The position numbers and the translations under genes are program-made. This document shows, one piece after another, positions 6,416 to 13,946 of a DNA stretch of 20,274 bases (position 1 is the stretch's first letter; every line of letters starts with the position of its first letter). The stretch is from an uncultured Lachnospiraceae bacterium. Lineage in GTDB: Bacteria > Bacillota > Clostridia > Lachnospirales > Lachnospiraceae. The DNA lies in contig CAJTJZ010000053.1 in NCBI GenBank assembly GCA_910576895.1, forward strand, positions 1 through 20,274, given 5' to 3'. A model generated the notes under the pieces. The model worked only from the letters and a program-made list of their open reading frames with translations. It made no database searches and was not told where the DNA came from.

Positions 6416-7291
6416 ATGGAAAGTATTATGTCAGTAGCAGTTGTAACCGACAGTAATAGTGGGATTACACAAAAGCAGGCAGAAGAGCTTGGAGTTTATG
6501 TGCTTCCAATGCCATTTGAAATTGAGGGAACAACATATTTTGAGGATATTACACTTACACAGGAAGAATTTTATAAAAAACTAGGAAAGGGTGGTGATAT
6601 TTCCACTTCGCAGCCATCCATTCCAGAAATTCAGAAACTTTGGGATAAACTTTTAAAGCAATATGATGAAATTGTTCATATTCCTATGTCAAGTGGACTA
6701 AGCGGTTCTTATGGGACTTCTATGGTACTTGCAGAAGATTATCAGGAAAAAGTTTTTCCTGTAAATAATCAAAGAATTTCTGTTACACAACGCCGTTCAG
6801 TGCTTGATGCATTATCACTGGCAAAACAGGGAAAATGTGCAAAAGAGATTCGAGATTATCTGGAAGAAGATAAATTTCAATCAAGTATTTATATTATGCT
6901 TGATACTTTGACTTATTTAAAAAAAGGTGGGAGAATTACGAAAGCAGCAGCGGCACTTGGAACATTGCTTCGATTAAAGCCAGTATTGCAGATTCAAGGA
7001 GAGCGTTTGGATGCTTTTGCAAAGGCAAGAACGGTGAAACAGGGAAAACAGATTATGATAGATGCAATAAAAAAAGATTTACAAACAAGATTCCCTGCTT
7101 TTGTTTCAGAAAATAAAATGAAAATAGATGTTGCACATACAGATAATGAAGCAGCAGCACAAGAACTTAGGAAAGAACTTTTGGAAATTTTTCCAAATTG
7201 TGGAGAGATTTATATAGATAGTCTTTCTTTAAGTGTATCTTGTCATATTGGGCCGGGTGCACTTGCTATAGCATGTAGTCATATTATATAG
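6416..7291 (+). CDS. DegV family fatty-acid-binding protein (FakB-like)
   Basis: This 291-aa DegV protein starts with the typical VAVVTDSNSGIT strand-turn. It contains the acyl-binding signatures STSQPS (about 63-68) and PMSSGLSGSYGTS (about 89-101), the RRSVLDALSLAKQGK helix, and a C-terminal GPGALAIAC. DegV/FakB proteins bind a fatty acid and present it to the kinase FakA for phosphorylation and membrane lipid synthesis (family knowledge). No fakA lies in this window, so partnership is inferred. The position of ITQKQAEELGVYVLPMPFEI matches the conserved N-terminal domain. The start is ambiguous between ATG 6416 and ATG 6428, since the Shine-Dalgarno is close to the first and far from the second. 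The gene ends 8 bases before a large hairpin. Confidence 0.88.
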   Translation: MESIMSVAVVTDSNSGITQKQAEELGVYVLPMPFEIEGTTYFEDITLTQEEFYKKLGKGGDISTSQPSIPEIQKLWDKLLKQYDEIVHIPMSSGLSGSYGTSMVLAEDYQEKVFPVNNQRISVTQRRSVLDALSLAKQGKCAKEIRDYLEEDKFQSSIYIMLDTLTYLKKGGRITKAAAALGTLLRLKPVLQIQGERLDAFAKARTVKQGKQIMIDAIKKDLQTRFPAFVSENKMKIDVAHTDNEAAAQELRKELLEIFPNCGEIYIDSLSLSVSCHIGPGALAIACSHII

Positions 7292-7298
7292 AAGAAAA

Positions 7299-7370
7299 AA
7301 ATCAAGATAAATTCAATTTATAAGTTAGTAGCATAAGATTACTAAAAGAAAAAGGAATTTATCTTGATTT
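7299..7370. terminator. Bidirectional intrinsic terminator between degV and the PBP gene
   Basis: A perfect 16-bp inverted repeat (7299-7314 and 7355-7370) encloses 40 bases that contain a further TTAGTA/TACTAA hairpin (7325-7330, 7340-7345). The plus-strand transcript continues into CTTTTTGTTT and the minus-strand transcript into a T-run, so it can stop both convergent genes. Confidence 0.75.
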
Positions 7371-7405
7371 CTTTTTGTTTATAACAAGAGGTTTGTACCT
7401 ATAAT

Positions 7406-10132
7406 TTATTGTTCCTCATCTTGGCTTTTTTTCTTTGTATTTTCTGTATTCTTTTTTTCTTTTTTTGGCTTCTTTTTCTCCTCTTGTTTTTTCTCTGTGT
7501 TGTTTTCCTCATTTTCTTCAGGTTCTTCTTCTTTTTCTGGACCTGCTGGAATAATAGGCTGGTAAGAAGTATGCAAATTACAACTAGAACTTTCTAATTC
7601 TTTTGGAAGGATATTTTTTGTATCTTTTGTTTTGGAAGAATAAGGTTCTTCTTTTAATAAATAAACTTTTGTTTCCACCATATCATTAGGGCAATATTGA
7701 CCAGCAAGCATTTCAGAGGCAGAACAAACATGAAATGCTACATGGCAGCTACAATTTTCTGTTGGTTGCGTGCCTTCCGCAAAATATTCTGTTCGCATAC
7801 AAGAACCACCTTCGGCAAGATTACAAAGGTTATTAACAGCAAGCTTGCCACATTTTGTACAGATTTTTGCAGGAACTACATTTTTTGGTTTTTTAAAATC
7901 TTTTTTTTCTAACCCAAGTTCCAAATGAATCCGTTCCATAATGGTTTTCCATAATTTTTTATGATAATTTGTATCTGTTTGTGAATGATTTCTATCATAG
8001 CCACTCCAGATTCCAGCAGTATAATAAGGAGTATAACCTTCAAACCAAAGGTCAATATCACTTGTTGTTGTTCCTGTTTTTCCAGCAACAGCCATAGAAA
8101 GAGAAGAAAATTTAACTTCCGATCCTGTACCTTGTGGTTTTCTTATTACATCCTGCATGGCATTTGTTAAAAGCCAAGCTGTTGATTCTTTCATAACTTG
8201 ACGAGTCTGTCTGGCATTTTTCGTAGTGTTATCTAAAAGTACATTTCCATCACTATCAAGAACTTTTGTATATAATAGGGGTTCTTGATAAATACCACCA
8301 TTAGCAATGGCAGCATAAGCAGCGGTAAGCTCTAAATTGGTAACACCATCGGTTAGTCCGCCAAGTGCCATAGATAAATCAATATCAGAATAAGTTCCAT
8401 GATCATTTGTTCTCTGTTCTACAAGTGTTGTAAAGCCAAGCCGTAAAAGATAATCATAGCCAGTTTGAGGTGTAACTTTAGGATCAGCAAGTGTTTTTAC
8501 AGTAACAATATTCATAGATCTTGTAATTGCTTCCCGAATAGAAGTAAGTCCACGATATCCAGAAGTATACCAGTTTCGGACAGATTTCCCACCCGGATAT
8601 CGGTAAGGAGCATCATCTTGTATGGTTGCAAGTGTCATTCCAGCAGTATCAAGTGCTGGAAGAAAGGTGGAGAGAATTTTAAAAGTAGAACCGGGTTGTC
8701 GCACAGAATCTGTGGCACGATTTAAAGTACGACTGGCTGTTTTTGTACCACGACCACCAATTAATGCTTTTACTTCTCCCGTTGCTTGATCAATTACAAC
8801 AAAAGAAGATTGTGGCTGCGGAGAAAAGCTTTTTACCTCACCAGTAATTTTATCTTTTTTTCCAACCATTGCTTTCCGATATTGTTTTATATAAGGAGTT
8901 GCCTCTTTTTTTGATTTAAAATAAAGACTAAATTCCCGCTTCGTTTTTTTGCGGAAATATGCTTGCATGGTTTGTGCATTATAGTGATGTTCTTTTCCTT
9001 TTTTATCCATAACAGAAAGCTGATAGGAAAGTTCCCAAACGGAATCTTTTGGGAAAAGCTTTTTCTTTTGATAGGTTTCATCACAGATCGTTTGAATACG
9101 AGAATCTTGTGTTGTATAAATGCTTAATCCACGCCGATAAATCAGATTAATGGCAGTTGTAGAATTATAGCCAAGCTGTTCTTGAAGGTCATATTGTACT
9201 TGATTAATAACAGAATCTGTAAAATAAGAATTTACTTCTGTACCAGAGTATTTTTGGGAATTAACAAGTTCAATACGAGTATAAACATCATCCTTTAAGG
9301 CTTCTTCATGTTCTTCTTTTGTAATATAATTCTGATTTTCCATATATTCAAGTACAATCGCACGTTTTTCTTCATTTTTTTTTGGATAGCTAATAGGATT
9401 GTAATAGTATGGATTTTGAGTAATTCCAGCAATGACAGCAGCTTCGGAAAGTGTTAGTTCAGCAACATCTTTATCAAAATAACGTAAAGAAGCAGCTTCA
9501 ACACCAAGTGTATTTTGACCAAGATTAATCGTGTTTAAGTAATATTCTAGAATTTGATCCTTGTCCATTCTTTTTTCTAATTTTACAGCAAGATATTGTT
9601 CTTGAATTTTTCTTTCGACACGATCAATAAAATTAGATTCATTTCCACCACCAAAGGCTGTATTTTTAATAAGTTGTTGTGTCAAGGTACTAGCTCCCTG
9701 ATCAAACTCTCCAGAAAAAATGCCAAAAATGGCAGCACGGGCAATGCCACGAAGATCAATGCCATTATGTTGATAAAAACGGGCATCTTCAATAGCAATA
9801 AAGGCGTTTCTTACTATTTTTGGAATTTCATCTAATGATTTGTAAATTCTATTAGCATCAGAACCAACAAGTTTTTGTGTTACAATACCATTACAATCAT
9901 AAATAGTAGTGGAATATCCTTGTGGAGAGATATCAATAGTTTCAATATCAGGTGCTTTATCAATGACTGCTTTATAAATTCCAAAAAAGGCACAAATGCC
10001 AATAGTGAAAAGAGCAGCAAAAGTAAGAAGCATAATACGGAAAAAAGAAATTTTTGTCTTTGTTTTTAATTTATCTGAAGTAGAACGCAGTTTTCTTTGT
10101 TTGCGAATGACACTGCTTTTACTGTAATTCAT
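7406..10132 (-). CDS. Class A penicillin-binding protein (transglycosylase/transpeptidase)
   Basis: This 908-aa bifunctional PBP polymerises glycan strands and cross-links peptides at the outer face of the membrane. A basic cytoplasmic N-terminus precedes one transmembrane helix (about 29-53). The GT51 domain (about 75-250) has the catalytic Glu115 in EDARFYQHNGID and the QGASTLTQQLIKN block. The transpeptidase domain has SxxK (Ser482-Lys485), SxN (Ser539-Asn541) and KTG (685-687). After about 755 there is a region with eight cysteines (758, 761, 770, 778, 794, 796, 803, 814), two of them in CxxC, then a Lys/Glu tail from about 865. AAAGGA lies about 10 nt before the ATG. It resembles clostridial PBP1A/pbpA; exact orthology is not claimed. 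It is transcribed from a divergent promoter shared in space with yigZ. Confidence 0.95.
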   Translation of the reverse strand: MNYSKSSVIRKQRKLRSTSDKLKTKTKISFFRIMLLTFAALFTIGICAFFGIYKAVIDKAPDIETIDISPQGYSTTIYDCNGIVTQKLVGSDANRIYKSLDEIPKIVRNAFIAIEDARFYQHNGIDLRGIARAAIFGIFSGEFDQGASTLTQQLIKNTAFGGGNESNFIDRVERKIQEQYLAVKLEKRMDKDQILEYYLNTINLGQNTLGVEAASLRYFDKDVAELTLSEAAVIAGITQNPYYYNPISYPKKNEEKRAIVLEYMENQNYITKEEHEEALKDDVYTRIELVNSQKYSGTEVNSYFTDSVINQVQYDLQEQLGYNSTTAINLIYRRGLSIYTTQDSRIQTICDETYQKKKLFPKDSVWELSYQLSVMDKKGKEHHYNAQTMQAYFRKKTKREFSLYFKSKKEATPYIKQYRKAMVGKKDKITGEVKSFSPQPQSSFVVIDQATGEVKALIGGRGTKTASRTLNRATDSVRQPGSTFKILSTFLPALDTAGMTLATIQDDAPYRYPGGKSVRNWYTSGYRGLTSIREAITRSMNIVTVKTLADPKVTPQTGYDYLLRLGFTTLVEQRTNDHGTYSDIDLSMALGGLTDGVTNLELTAAYAAIANGGIYQEPLLYTKVLDSDGNVLLDNTTKNARQTRQVMKESTAWLLTNAMQDVIRKPQGTGSEVKFSSLSMAVAGKTGTTTSDIDLWFEGYTPYYTAGIWSGYDRNHSQTDTNYHKKLWKTIMERIHLELGLEKKDFKKPKNVVPAKICTKCGKLAVNNLCNLAEGGSCMRTEYFAEGTQPTENCSCHVAFHVCSASEMLAGQYCPNDMVETKVYLLKEEPYSSKTKDTKNILPKELESSSCNLHTSYQPIIPAGPEKEEEPEENEENNTEKKQEEKKKPKKEKKNTENTKKKSQDEEQ

Positions 10133-10210
10133 ATCTTGTCATTCCTTTCTAAAATTCTATGTAAAATATAATAAATGATGGTTTATTTTTTATGGGATAA
10201 GATATGATAG

Positions 10211-10239
10211 AGTATACCACAAAGAAAAAATAAAATCAA
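10211..10239 (-). promoter_or_regulatory. Sigma-A promoter for the class A PBP gene
   Basis: On the minus strand TTGATT (10234-10239), a 17-base spacer and TATACT (10211-10216) are preceded by an extended -10 TGG. The leader to the ATG would be about 70 nt. Confidence 0.65.
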
Positions 10240-10247
10240 ATAAATGG

Positions 10248-10276
10248 TTGACTTCTTTCTAATAGGGCTTTATGAT
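10248..10276 (+). promoter_or_regulatory. Sigma-A promoter for yigZ
   Basis: TTGACT (10248-10253), a 17-base spacer and TATGAT (10271-10276). Its -35 is only 8 bases from the -35 of the divergent PBP promoter, so the two polymerases would bind back to back. Confidence 0.65.
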
Positions 10277-10332
10277 AAGAAATAGTGATATCTTTCTTTT
10301 ATAAGTAAATTTTTTAGGAGGTTTTTCGGAAG

Positions 10333-11028
10333 ATGGAACAGATACCAAACTGTCGTATTGTTTTAGAAGGTGGTACAGGGCAGATAGAAGAAAAAAAATC
10401 AAAGTTTATTGCTTCCATATTTCCGGTAAGGACAGAAGAAGAGGCAGCAAAATTAATAGAACAAATAAGAAAGAAATATTGGGATGCAAGACATCATTGC
10501 ACGGCATATATCATTGGAGAATCAAAAAATCCTATTATGCACTGCAATGATGATGGAGAACCAGCACAAACAGCCGGAAGACCTATGTTAGATATCTTGC
10601 TTGGGCAGAAACTGCATAATGTATTAGCGATTGTAACACGTTACTTTGGCGGTACATTACTTGGAACAGGGGGACTTGTTCGTGCTTATTCTTCGGCAGT
10701 ACAAGAGGGACTTAAAAATAGTATTTTAGTAGAGAAATATAAAGGGATTCTTTATGATATTAAAACAGATTATTCTGATCTTGGAAAACTTTCTTATTTA
10801 TGTGGGCAGAGAAAACTATTTATTTTAAAAACAGAGTATACAGAATCTGTAATGACTCGTGTCTTACTTCCTAAGATGCAAGAACAGGAGTTTTTAAAAA
10901 AATTAGCAGAAGTAACAAATGCAAGGGCAATCGCAGAAAAAATACAGGACATTGTCTATGCCCTGTATCAAGAGGAATTAATTTTGTTTAAAGAAAACGG
11001 TTCTGTTTCTTGTCGTATTCATAGTTGA
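10333..11028 (+). CDS. yigZ: YigZ/IMPACT family protein (UPF0029)
   Basis: This 231-aa protein is of normal length for the YigZ/YvyE branch of the IMPACT family. The N-terminal domain holds KKSKFIASIFPV (21-32), the DDGEPAQTAGRPML block and VTRYFGGTLLGTGGLVRAY, which are diagnostic. The C-terminal part is a small ferredoxin-like domain. Eukaryotic IMPACT modulates translation-stress signalling; the bacterial role is not settled, with suggestions of ribosome or nucleic-acid binding. The Shine-Dalgarno AGGAGG (10316-10321) lies 11 nt before the ATG, slightly far. A good promoter lies 60 bases upstream. The last 41 bases overlap the convergent DUF4250 gene. Confidence 0.92.
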   Translation: MEQIPNCRIVLEGGTGQIEEKKSKFIASIFPVRTEEEAAKLIEQIRKKYWDARHHCTAYIIGESKNPIMHCNDDGEPAQTAGRPMLDILLGQKLHNVLAIVTRYFGGTLLGTGGLVRAYSSAVQEGLKNSILVEKYKGILYDIKTDYSDLGKLSYLCGQRKLFILKTEYTESVMTRVLLPKMQEQEFLKKLAEVTNARAIAEKIQDIVYALYQEELILFKENGSVSCRIHS

Positions 11029-11164
11029 TTGCTTTAAGCTTTTCAATTAAAACATCTTTTTCCAAAGAAAGAGAAGCACAAAGCTCATCTAATGTAGGGT
11101 AAGAATCACGCAGGCAAGTATTGATATAGCTTAAAAGCATAACGGGATCGTTTGGAATTGCCAT
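10988..11164 (-). CDS. DUF4250 small protein
   Basis: This 58-aa protein matches DUF4250, a short clostridial family, through its opening MAIPNDPVMLLSYINTCLRD and closing INYEYDKKQNRF. It looks like a compact helical protein (LDELCASLSLEKDVLIEKL resembles a helix-turn-helix-like pair), but no function is known. The start at 11164 is preceded by AAGGTG at 6 nt, better than the longer frame beginning at 11218, whose extra residues are hydrophobic and overlap the promoter. Its final 41 bases overlap the 3' end of yigZ on the opposite strand. Its own promoter has a perfect -10. Confidence 0.8.
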   Translation of the reverse strand: MAIPNDPVMLLSYINTCLRDSYPTLDELCASLSLEKDVLIEKLKAINYEYDKKQNRFL

Positions 11165-11189
11165 AAGAAACACCTTCTTTCTGTCCATT

Positions 11190-11218
11190 ATTATAATAAA
11201 GAAAGAAAAAATTGGCAA
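11190..11218 (-). promoter_or_regulatory. Sigma-A promoter for the DUF4250 gene
   Basis: On the minus strand TTGCCA (11213-11218), a 17-base spacer and a perfect TATAAT (11190-11195), giving a leader of about 20 nt. Confidence 0.65.
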
Positions 11219-11251
11219 GTAGGTTTTAGAAAAAAGCAGAGGAAAAATTTT

Positions 11252-11497
11252 ATGAAAATGATAAAAAGAGTTGCAGCAATTCTTTTGATTGTACTTTTAG
11301 TTGGACTTTATATCTTAACCTTAATTTCTGGTATTCTAGCTACGCCACAAACAGGGAATTTATTTCGGGCTTGTATTTATTGTACCGTTACAGTACCTTG
11401 TTTCTTATATGGGCTTGAATTAATTTATCGACTATTGCATAAAAATAGGGATATAGATGAAAAAGGCGAGAAAGAAAACGATAAAAGTAACAAATAA
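11252..11497 (+). CDS. Small two-helix membrane protein of unknown function
   Basis: This 81-aa protein has two predicted membrane segments: residues about 6-29 (VAAILLIVLLVGLYILTLIS) and about 39-61, around CIYCTVTVPCFLYGLELIY. A charged Lys/Glu/Asp tail follows. By the positive-inside rule both ends probably face the cytoplasm. No catalytic motif is visible. AGAGGA (11238-11243) lies 8 nt before the ATG, supporting a real gene. No convincing promoter was found in the 87-base gap to DUF4250; read-through from yigZ is possible but would cross the antisense gene. I do not recognise a named family. Confidence 0.65.
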   Translation: MKMIKRVAAILLIVLLVGLYILTLISGILATPQTGNLFRACIYCTVTVPCFLYGLELIYRLLHKNRDIDEKGEKENDKSNK

Positions 11498-11535
11498 AGG
11501 AATGATATCATAAGAAATACCATAAAAATTTTGTC

Positions 11536-11564
11536 TTGTATCCTTTTTTCATCTATGTTATAAT
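11536..11564 (+). promoter_or_regulatory. Sigma-A promoter for the SEC-C protein gene
   Basis: TTGTAT (11536-11541), a 17-base spacer and a perfect TATAAT (11559-11564) with an extended -10 TGT. The leader is about 127 nt; no clear structure was seen in it. Confidence 0.65.
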
Positions 11565-11697
11565 TATTTTATCTGTTCTGATGGAATAATGAAAATAACA
11601 GCAATTTTGGAAAGACAAAATCAGGGCATGATTCATCTTTGTTTATTATTTTTATTTATTTGTAAAATTTTTAGGAGAAAGGTGTAGGTGTTATTAC

Positions 11698-12201
11698 ATG
11701 AGCTTATTAACAGACTGGAGAGAATATGCGTATAATCAAGATCCAGCGAAACAAAAGACGGTTGGACAGATATGGGAGCATTATTTTGCTATGGAGAAGG
11801 AATTATATATTCAGCTTCTTTCAAATCCTGATGTAAAAATTAGTGGTACAGTAGAAGATCTTGCCAAGCGTTATAATATGGAGCTTACTTATTTTGTAGG
11901 ATTTTTAGATGGCATTAATGACAGCTTGAAAAACCCAAATCCGATTGATACTATGGTAGAAGCTACAGAAGTAAATTTGGATTATGATAAGGAAAAGCTT
12001 TATTATAATATGGTAGAAGCAAAAGCAGAATGGCTATATAATTTACCACAATGGGACAAGCTTCTGACATTAGAACGCCGAAAGGAACTTTATAAAGAAC
12101 AGAAAAAATCAGGGACAGTAGTAAAGGAAAAGAAAGTTGGAAGAAATGATCCTTGTCCTTGTGGCTCTGGAAAAAAATATAAGTTTTGTTGTGGAAAATA
12201 G
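11698..12201 (+). CDS. SEC-C motif zinc-binding protein
   Basis: This 167-aa soluble protein has a helical body of about 145 residues and ends in a classic SEC-C motif, GRNDPCPCGSGKKYKFCCGK (148-167). Ligands would be Cys153, Cys155, Cys164 and Cys165. The motif is best known at the SecA C-terminus, where it binds zinc and SecB or ribosomes, but here the body is not SecA. The body (WREYAYNQDPAKQKTVGQIWEHYFAMEKELY, given here only as its first part 7-37) is acidic and aromatic-rich and unrecognised. AGGTG lies 7 nt before the ATG, with AGGAG further upstream. It is a single-gene unit with its own promoter and terminator. A ribosome- or protein-targeting role is inference only. Confidence 0.8.
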   Translation: MSLLTDWREYAYNQDPAKQKTVGQIWEHYFAMEKELYIQLLSNPDVKISGTVEDLAKRYNMELTYFVGFLDGINDSLKNPNPIDTMVEATEVNLDYDKEKLYYNMVEAKAEWLYNLPQWDKLLTLERRKELYKEQKKSGTVVKEKKVGRNDPCPCGSGKKYKFCCGK

Positions 12202-12234
12202 GAATATTTATTGTACTATTTTTCTGGAACAATC

Positions 12235-12269
12235 GAAAGGGCTGGAGATATGATATCTCCGGTCTTTTC
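12235..12269 (+). terminator. Intrinsic terminator after the SEC-C protein gene
   Basis: A 16-bp stem (12235-12250 with 12254-12269) closes a 3-base TGA loop and is followed by a U-rich tract to about 12290. Three of the pairs are G-U wobbles as plus-strand RNA and would be A-C mismatches on the other strand, so it acts on rightward transcription. Confidence 0.85.
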
Positions 12270-12288
12270 ATATATGTTTTCTTATTTT

Positions 12289-12317
12289 TTGACAAATGAA
12301 AGAAATCTTAGTATAAT
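12289..12317 (+). promoter_or_regulatory. Perfect-consensus sigma-A promoter upstream of the HlyD-like gene
   Basis: TTGACA (12289-12294), exactly 17 bases, TATAAT (12312-12317). This is the only full-consensus promoter seen in the window. It starts directly in the U-tract of the preceding terminator and probably drives the HlyD-like/yggS/sepF/ylmH/divIVA run. Confidence 0.85.
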
Positions 12318-12323
12318 AAAGAA

Positions 12324-12466
12324 AATTTGTATGAAATCTGTAAGAAAAATGGTACATATTCGTTGAAAACTTATGTAAGGATAAAATCGCAAGCTAAGTC
12401 AGTATATGTAATGCTTTTATGAAGAAAAGTATTGCATGCTTTGCCTGTTAAGTCGGAGGGATTTTT
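12324..12466 (+). promoter_or_regulatory. Foldable ~140-nt leader before the HlyD-like gene
   Basis: The leader contains two possible hairpins. The first is a 6-bp TACATA/TATGTA near 12353-12378. The second is a 14-bp stem (12405-12418 with 12425-12438, loop ATGAAG, three G-U pairs). The sequence TAAGTCRG occurs twice, just before the second stem and just before the GGAGGG Shine-Dalgarno (12455-12460). It could be a cis-regulatory RNA. I could not match it to a known riboswitch class. Confidence 0.4.
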
Positions 12467-13858
12467 ATGGCAAGAAAAAAGAATGTAGTGTCGATAAATC
12501 GGCGATTGCCCGCCCGCTTTGATGTTGGAACATTTATTTTTGCCGTAATCTTTCTTATTTTAGCAATCCAATTTGTGGTGTATCTTAGTAAAGAGCATAT
12601 CTCATTTTATGAGGTAACAGAAAAGTCCATCGCAGATGATAATGTTTGTCAAGGAATTATTCTTAGAAATGAAAAAGTAATTTCTACAGAAAAAGAAGGT
12701 TATATTAGTTATTATGTTGGAGATGGAGAAAGAATAGGAAAAAATGCACCTGTTTATTCTGTAGATGGAAGTGGTGATATTTATGAACTTCTTGCCTCAG
12801 AAGAAGTGGAAAGTTCTTTAGGAAAGAAAGATTGGTATGAAATGCGTAGCGATATCAGTAAATTTCGGAAGGATTATACAGATAGCAAATATAGTACCGT
12901 TATGGACTTTAAATATGATATTGAAAATACAATGTTAGAACTTAAAAATATCAATATGTTAAAAAAGGTACGTTCTATTTTAAAAGAAAATGGAAAGTCT
13001 GTCAATATGTTTGAAATTGTAAATTCAGAAGAAAGCGGTATTGTTTCTTATTGTTTTGATGGCATGGAAAATGTGACAAGAGAAAATATTGATGAAAAAA
13101 GCTTTGATAAGACAAAATATAAAAGAACGCAGCTTCGTAGCAGCCAAAAGATAACAAGTGGTTCTGCTGTTTATAAAATGATTTCAGAGGAAGCATGGCA
13201 GGTGATAGTACAGCTTACAGAAAGTCAATATAAAAAAACAAAGGAAAAGGAACGAATTAATATTACTTTTATAAAAGATAATTTAAGCGTAACGGCTGGA
13301 ATTGAAGCTTATAAAAAAAATGATCATTATTTTGCTTGTTTATCTTTAGATAAGTATATGATTCAATATCTAAATGACCGATATATTGAAGTAGAATTAT
13401 CTATTAATGCGGCAGCAGGACTAAAAATACCAAATTCTTCGATTACAACTCGTAGTTTTTATAAAATTCCGAAGGATTATTATCGTGAAAATAAACAGGG
13501 AGATTATGGTGTTTATTCCGAAGAATATAATGATGATGGAGAATCTTCTTTAGTATTTTCAAAAGCAGAAAAGTTTTATGATGATGGAACTTATATTTAT
13601 ATTGATGCAGAAGCAATTCCTTCTGGTTCTGTTTTACAGAAGGAAAAAGGAGAAAAATCCTTCGTAGTTGCAGAAACCGTAGATATGGAAGGTGTTTATA
13701 ATGTAAATCGTGGTTATTGTATTTTTAAAAGGATTCAGAAAATTTATGAAAATTCTGATTACACCATTGTGGAAAAGGAAACAATGAATGGGATTTCTAC
13801 TTTTGATCATATTGTATTAAATGCATCTTTAGTAAAAGATGGAGATATTATTTATTAA
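12467..13858 (+). CDS. Membrane-anchored HlyD-like protein in the division gene cluster
   Basis: This 463-aa protein has a basic N-terminus, one transmembrane helix (about 20-41) and a large extracytoplasmic part. It resembles the HlyD/membrane-fusion family: a barrel-like start (NVCQGIILRNEKVISTEKEGYISYYVGDGERIGKNAPVY, residues about 59-97, first half only typical), a helical stretch (about 115-175), then a second beta-rich half (SGIVSYCFDGMEN; LKIPNSSITTRSFYKIP). No transporter ATPase or TolC-like partner is adjacent, so classical secretion is doubtful. GGAGGG lies 6 nt before the ATG. It precedes yggS-sepF-ylmH-divIVA by 88 bases, on the same strand and after a strong promoter, which suggests an envelope or division role (inference). 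Fold assignment is moderate. Confidence 0.7.
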   Translation: MARKKNVVSINRRLPARFDVGTFIFAVIFLILAIQFVVYLSKEHISFYEVTEKSIADDNVCQGIILRNEKVISTEKEGYISYYVGDGERIGKNAPVYSVDGSGDIYELLASEEVESSLGKKDWYEMRSDISKFRKDYTDSKYSTVMDFKYDIENTMLELKNINMLKKVRSILKENGKSVNMFEIVNSEESGIVSYCFDGMENVTRENIDEKSFDKTKYKRTQLRSSQKITSGSAVYKMISEEAWQVIVQLTESQYKKTKEKERINITFIKDNLSVTAGIEAYKKNDHYFACLSLDKYMIQYLNDRYIEVELSINAAAGLKIPNSSITTRSFYKIPKDYYRENKQGDYGVYSEEYNDDGESSLVFSKAEKFYDDGTYIYIDAEAIPSGSVLQKEKGEKSFVVAETVDMEGVYNVNRGYCIFKRIQKIYENSDYTIVEKETMNGISTFDHIVLNASLVKDGDIIY

Positions 13859-13946
13859 GCGAAAGGATGAAATCAATAAGTGCCTGTCAAGTAGGAAGTG
13901 ATTTAGATAATTATTTTTGAACATAGGAAGGAAGAGGAAAGATAGT

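Noticed and set aside
7409..7597. Plus-strand 62-codon frame opposite the PBP tail
   Set aside because: It is Phe/Leu-rich only because it is antisense to Lys/Glu codons of the PBP C-terminus; no Shine-Dalgarno supports it.
12353..12460. c-di-GMP-I (GEMM) riboswitch in the leader of the HlyD-like gene
   Set aside because: CGCAAGC and TGCCTGTTA look similar to core pieces, but the GGGCAAA segment and the expected first helix are missing. Kept only as an unassigned structured leader.
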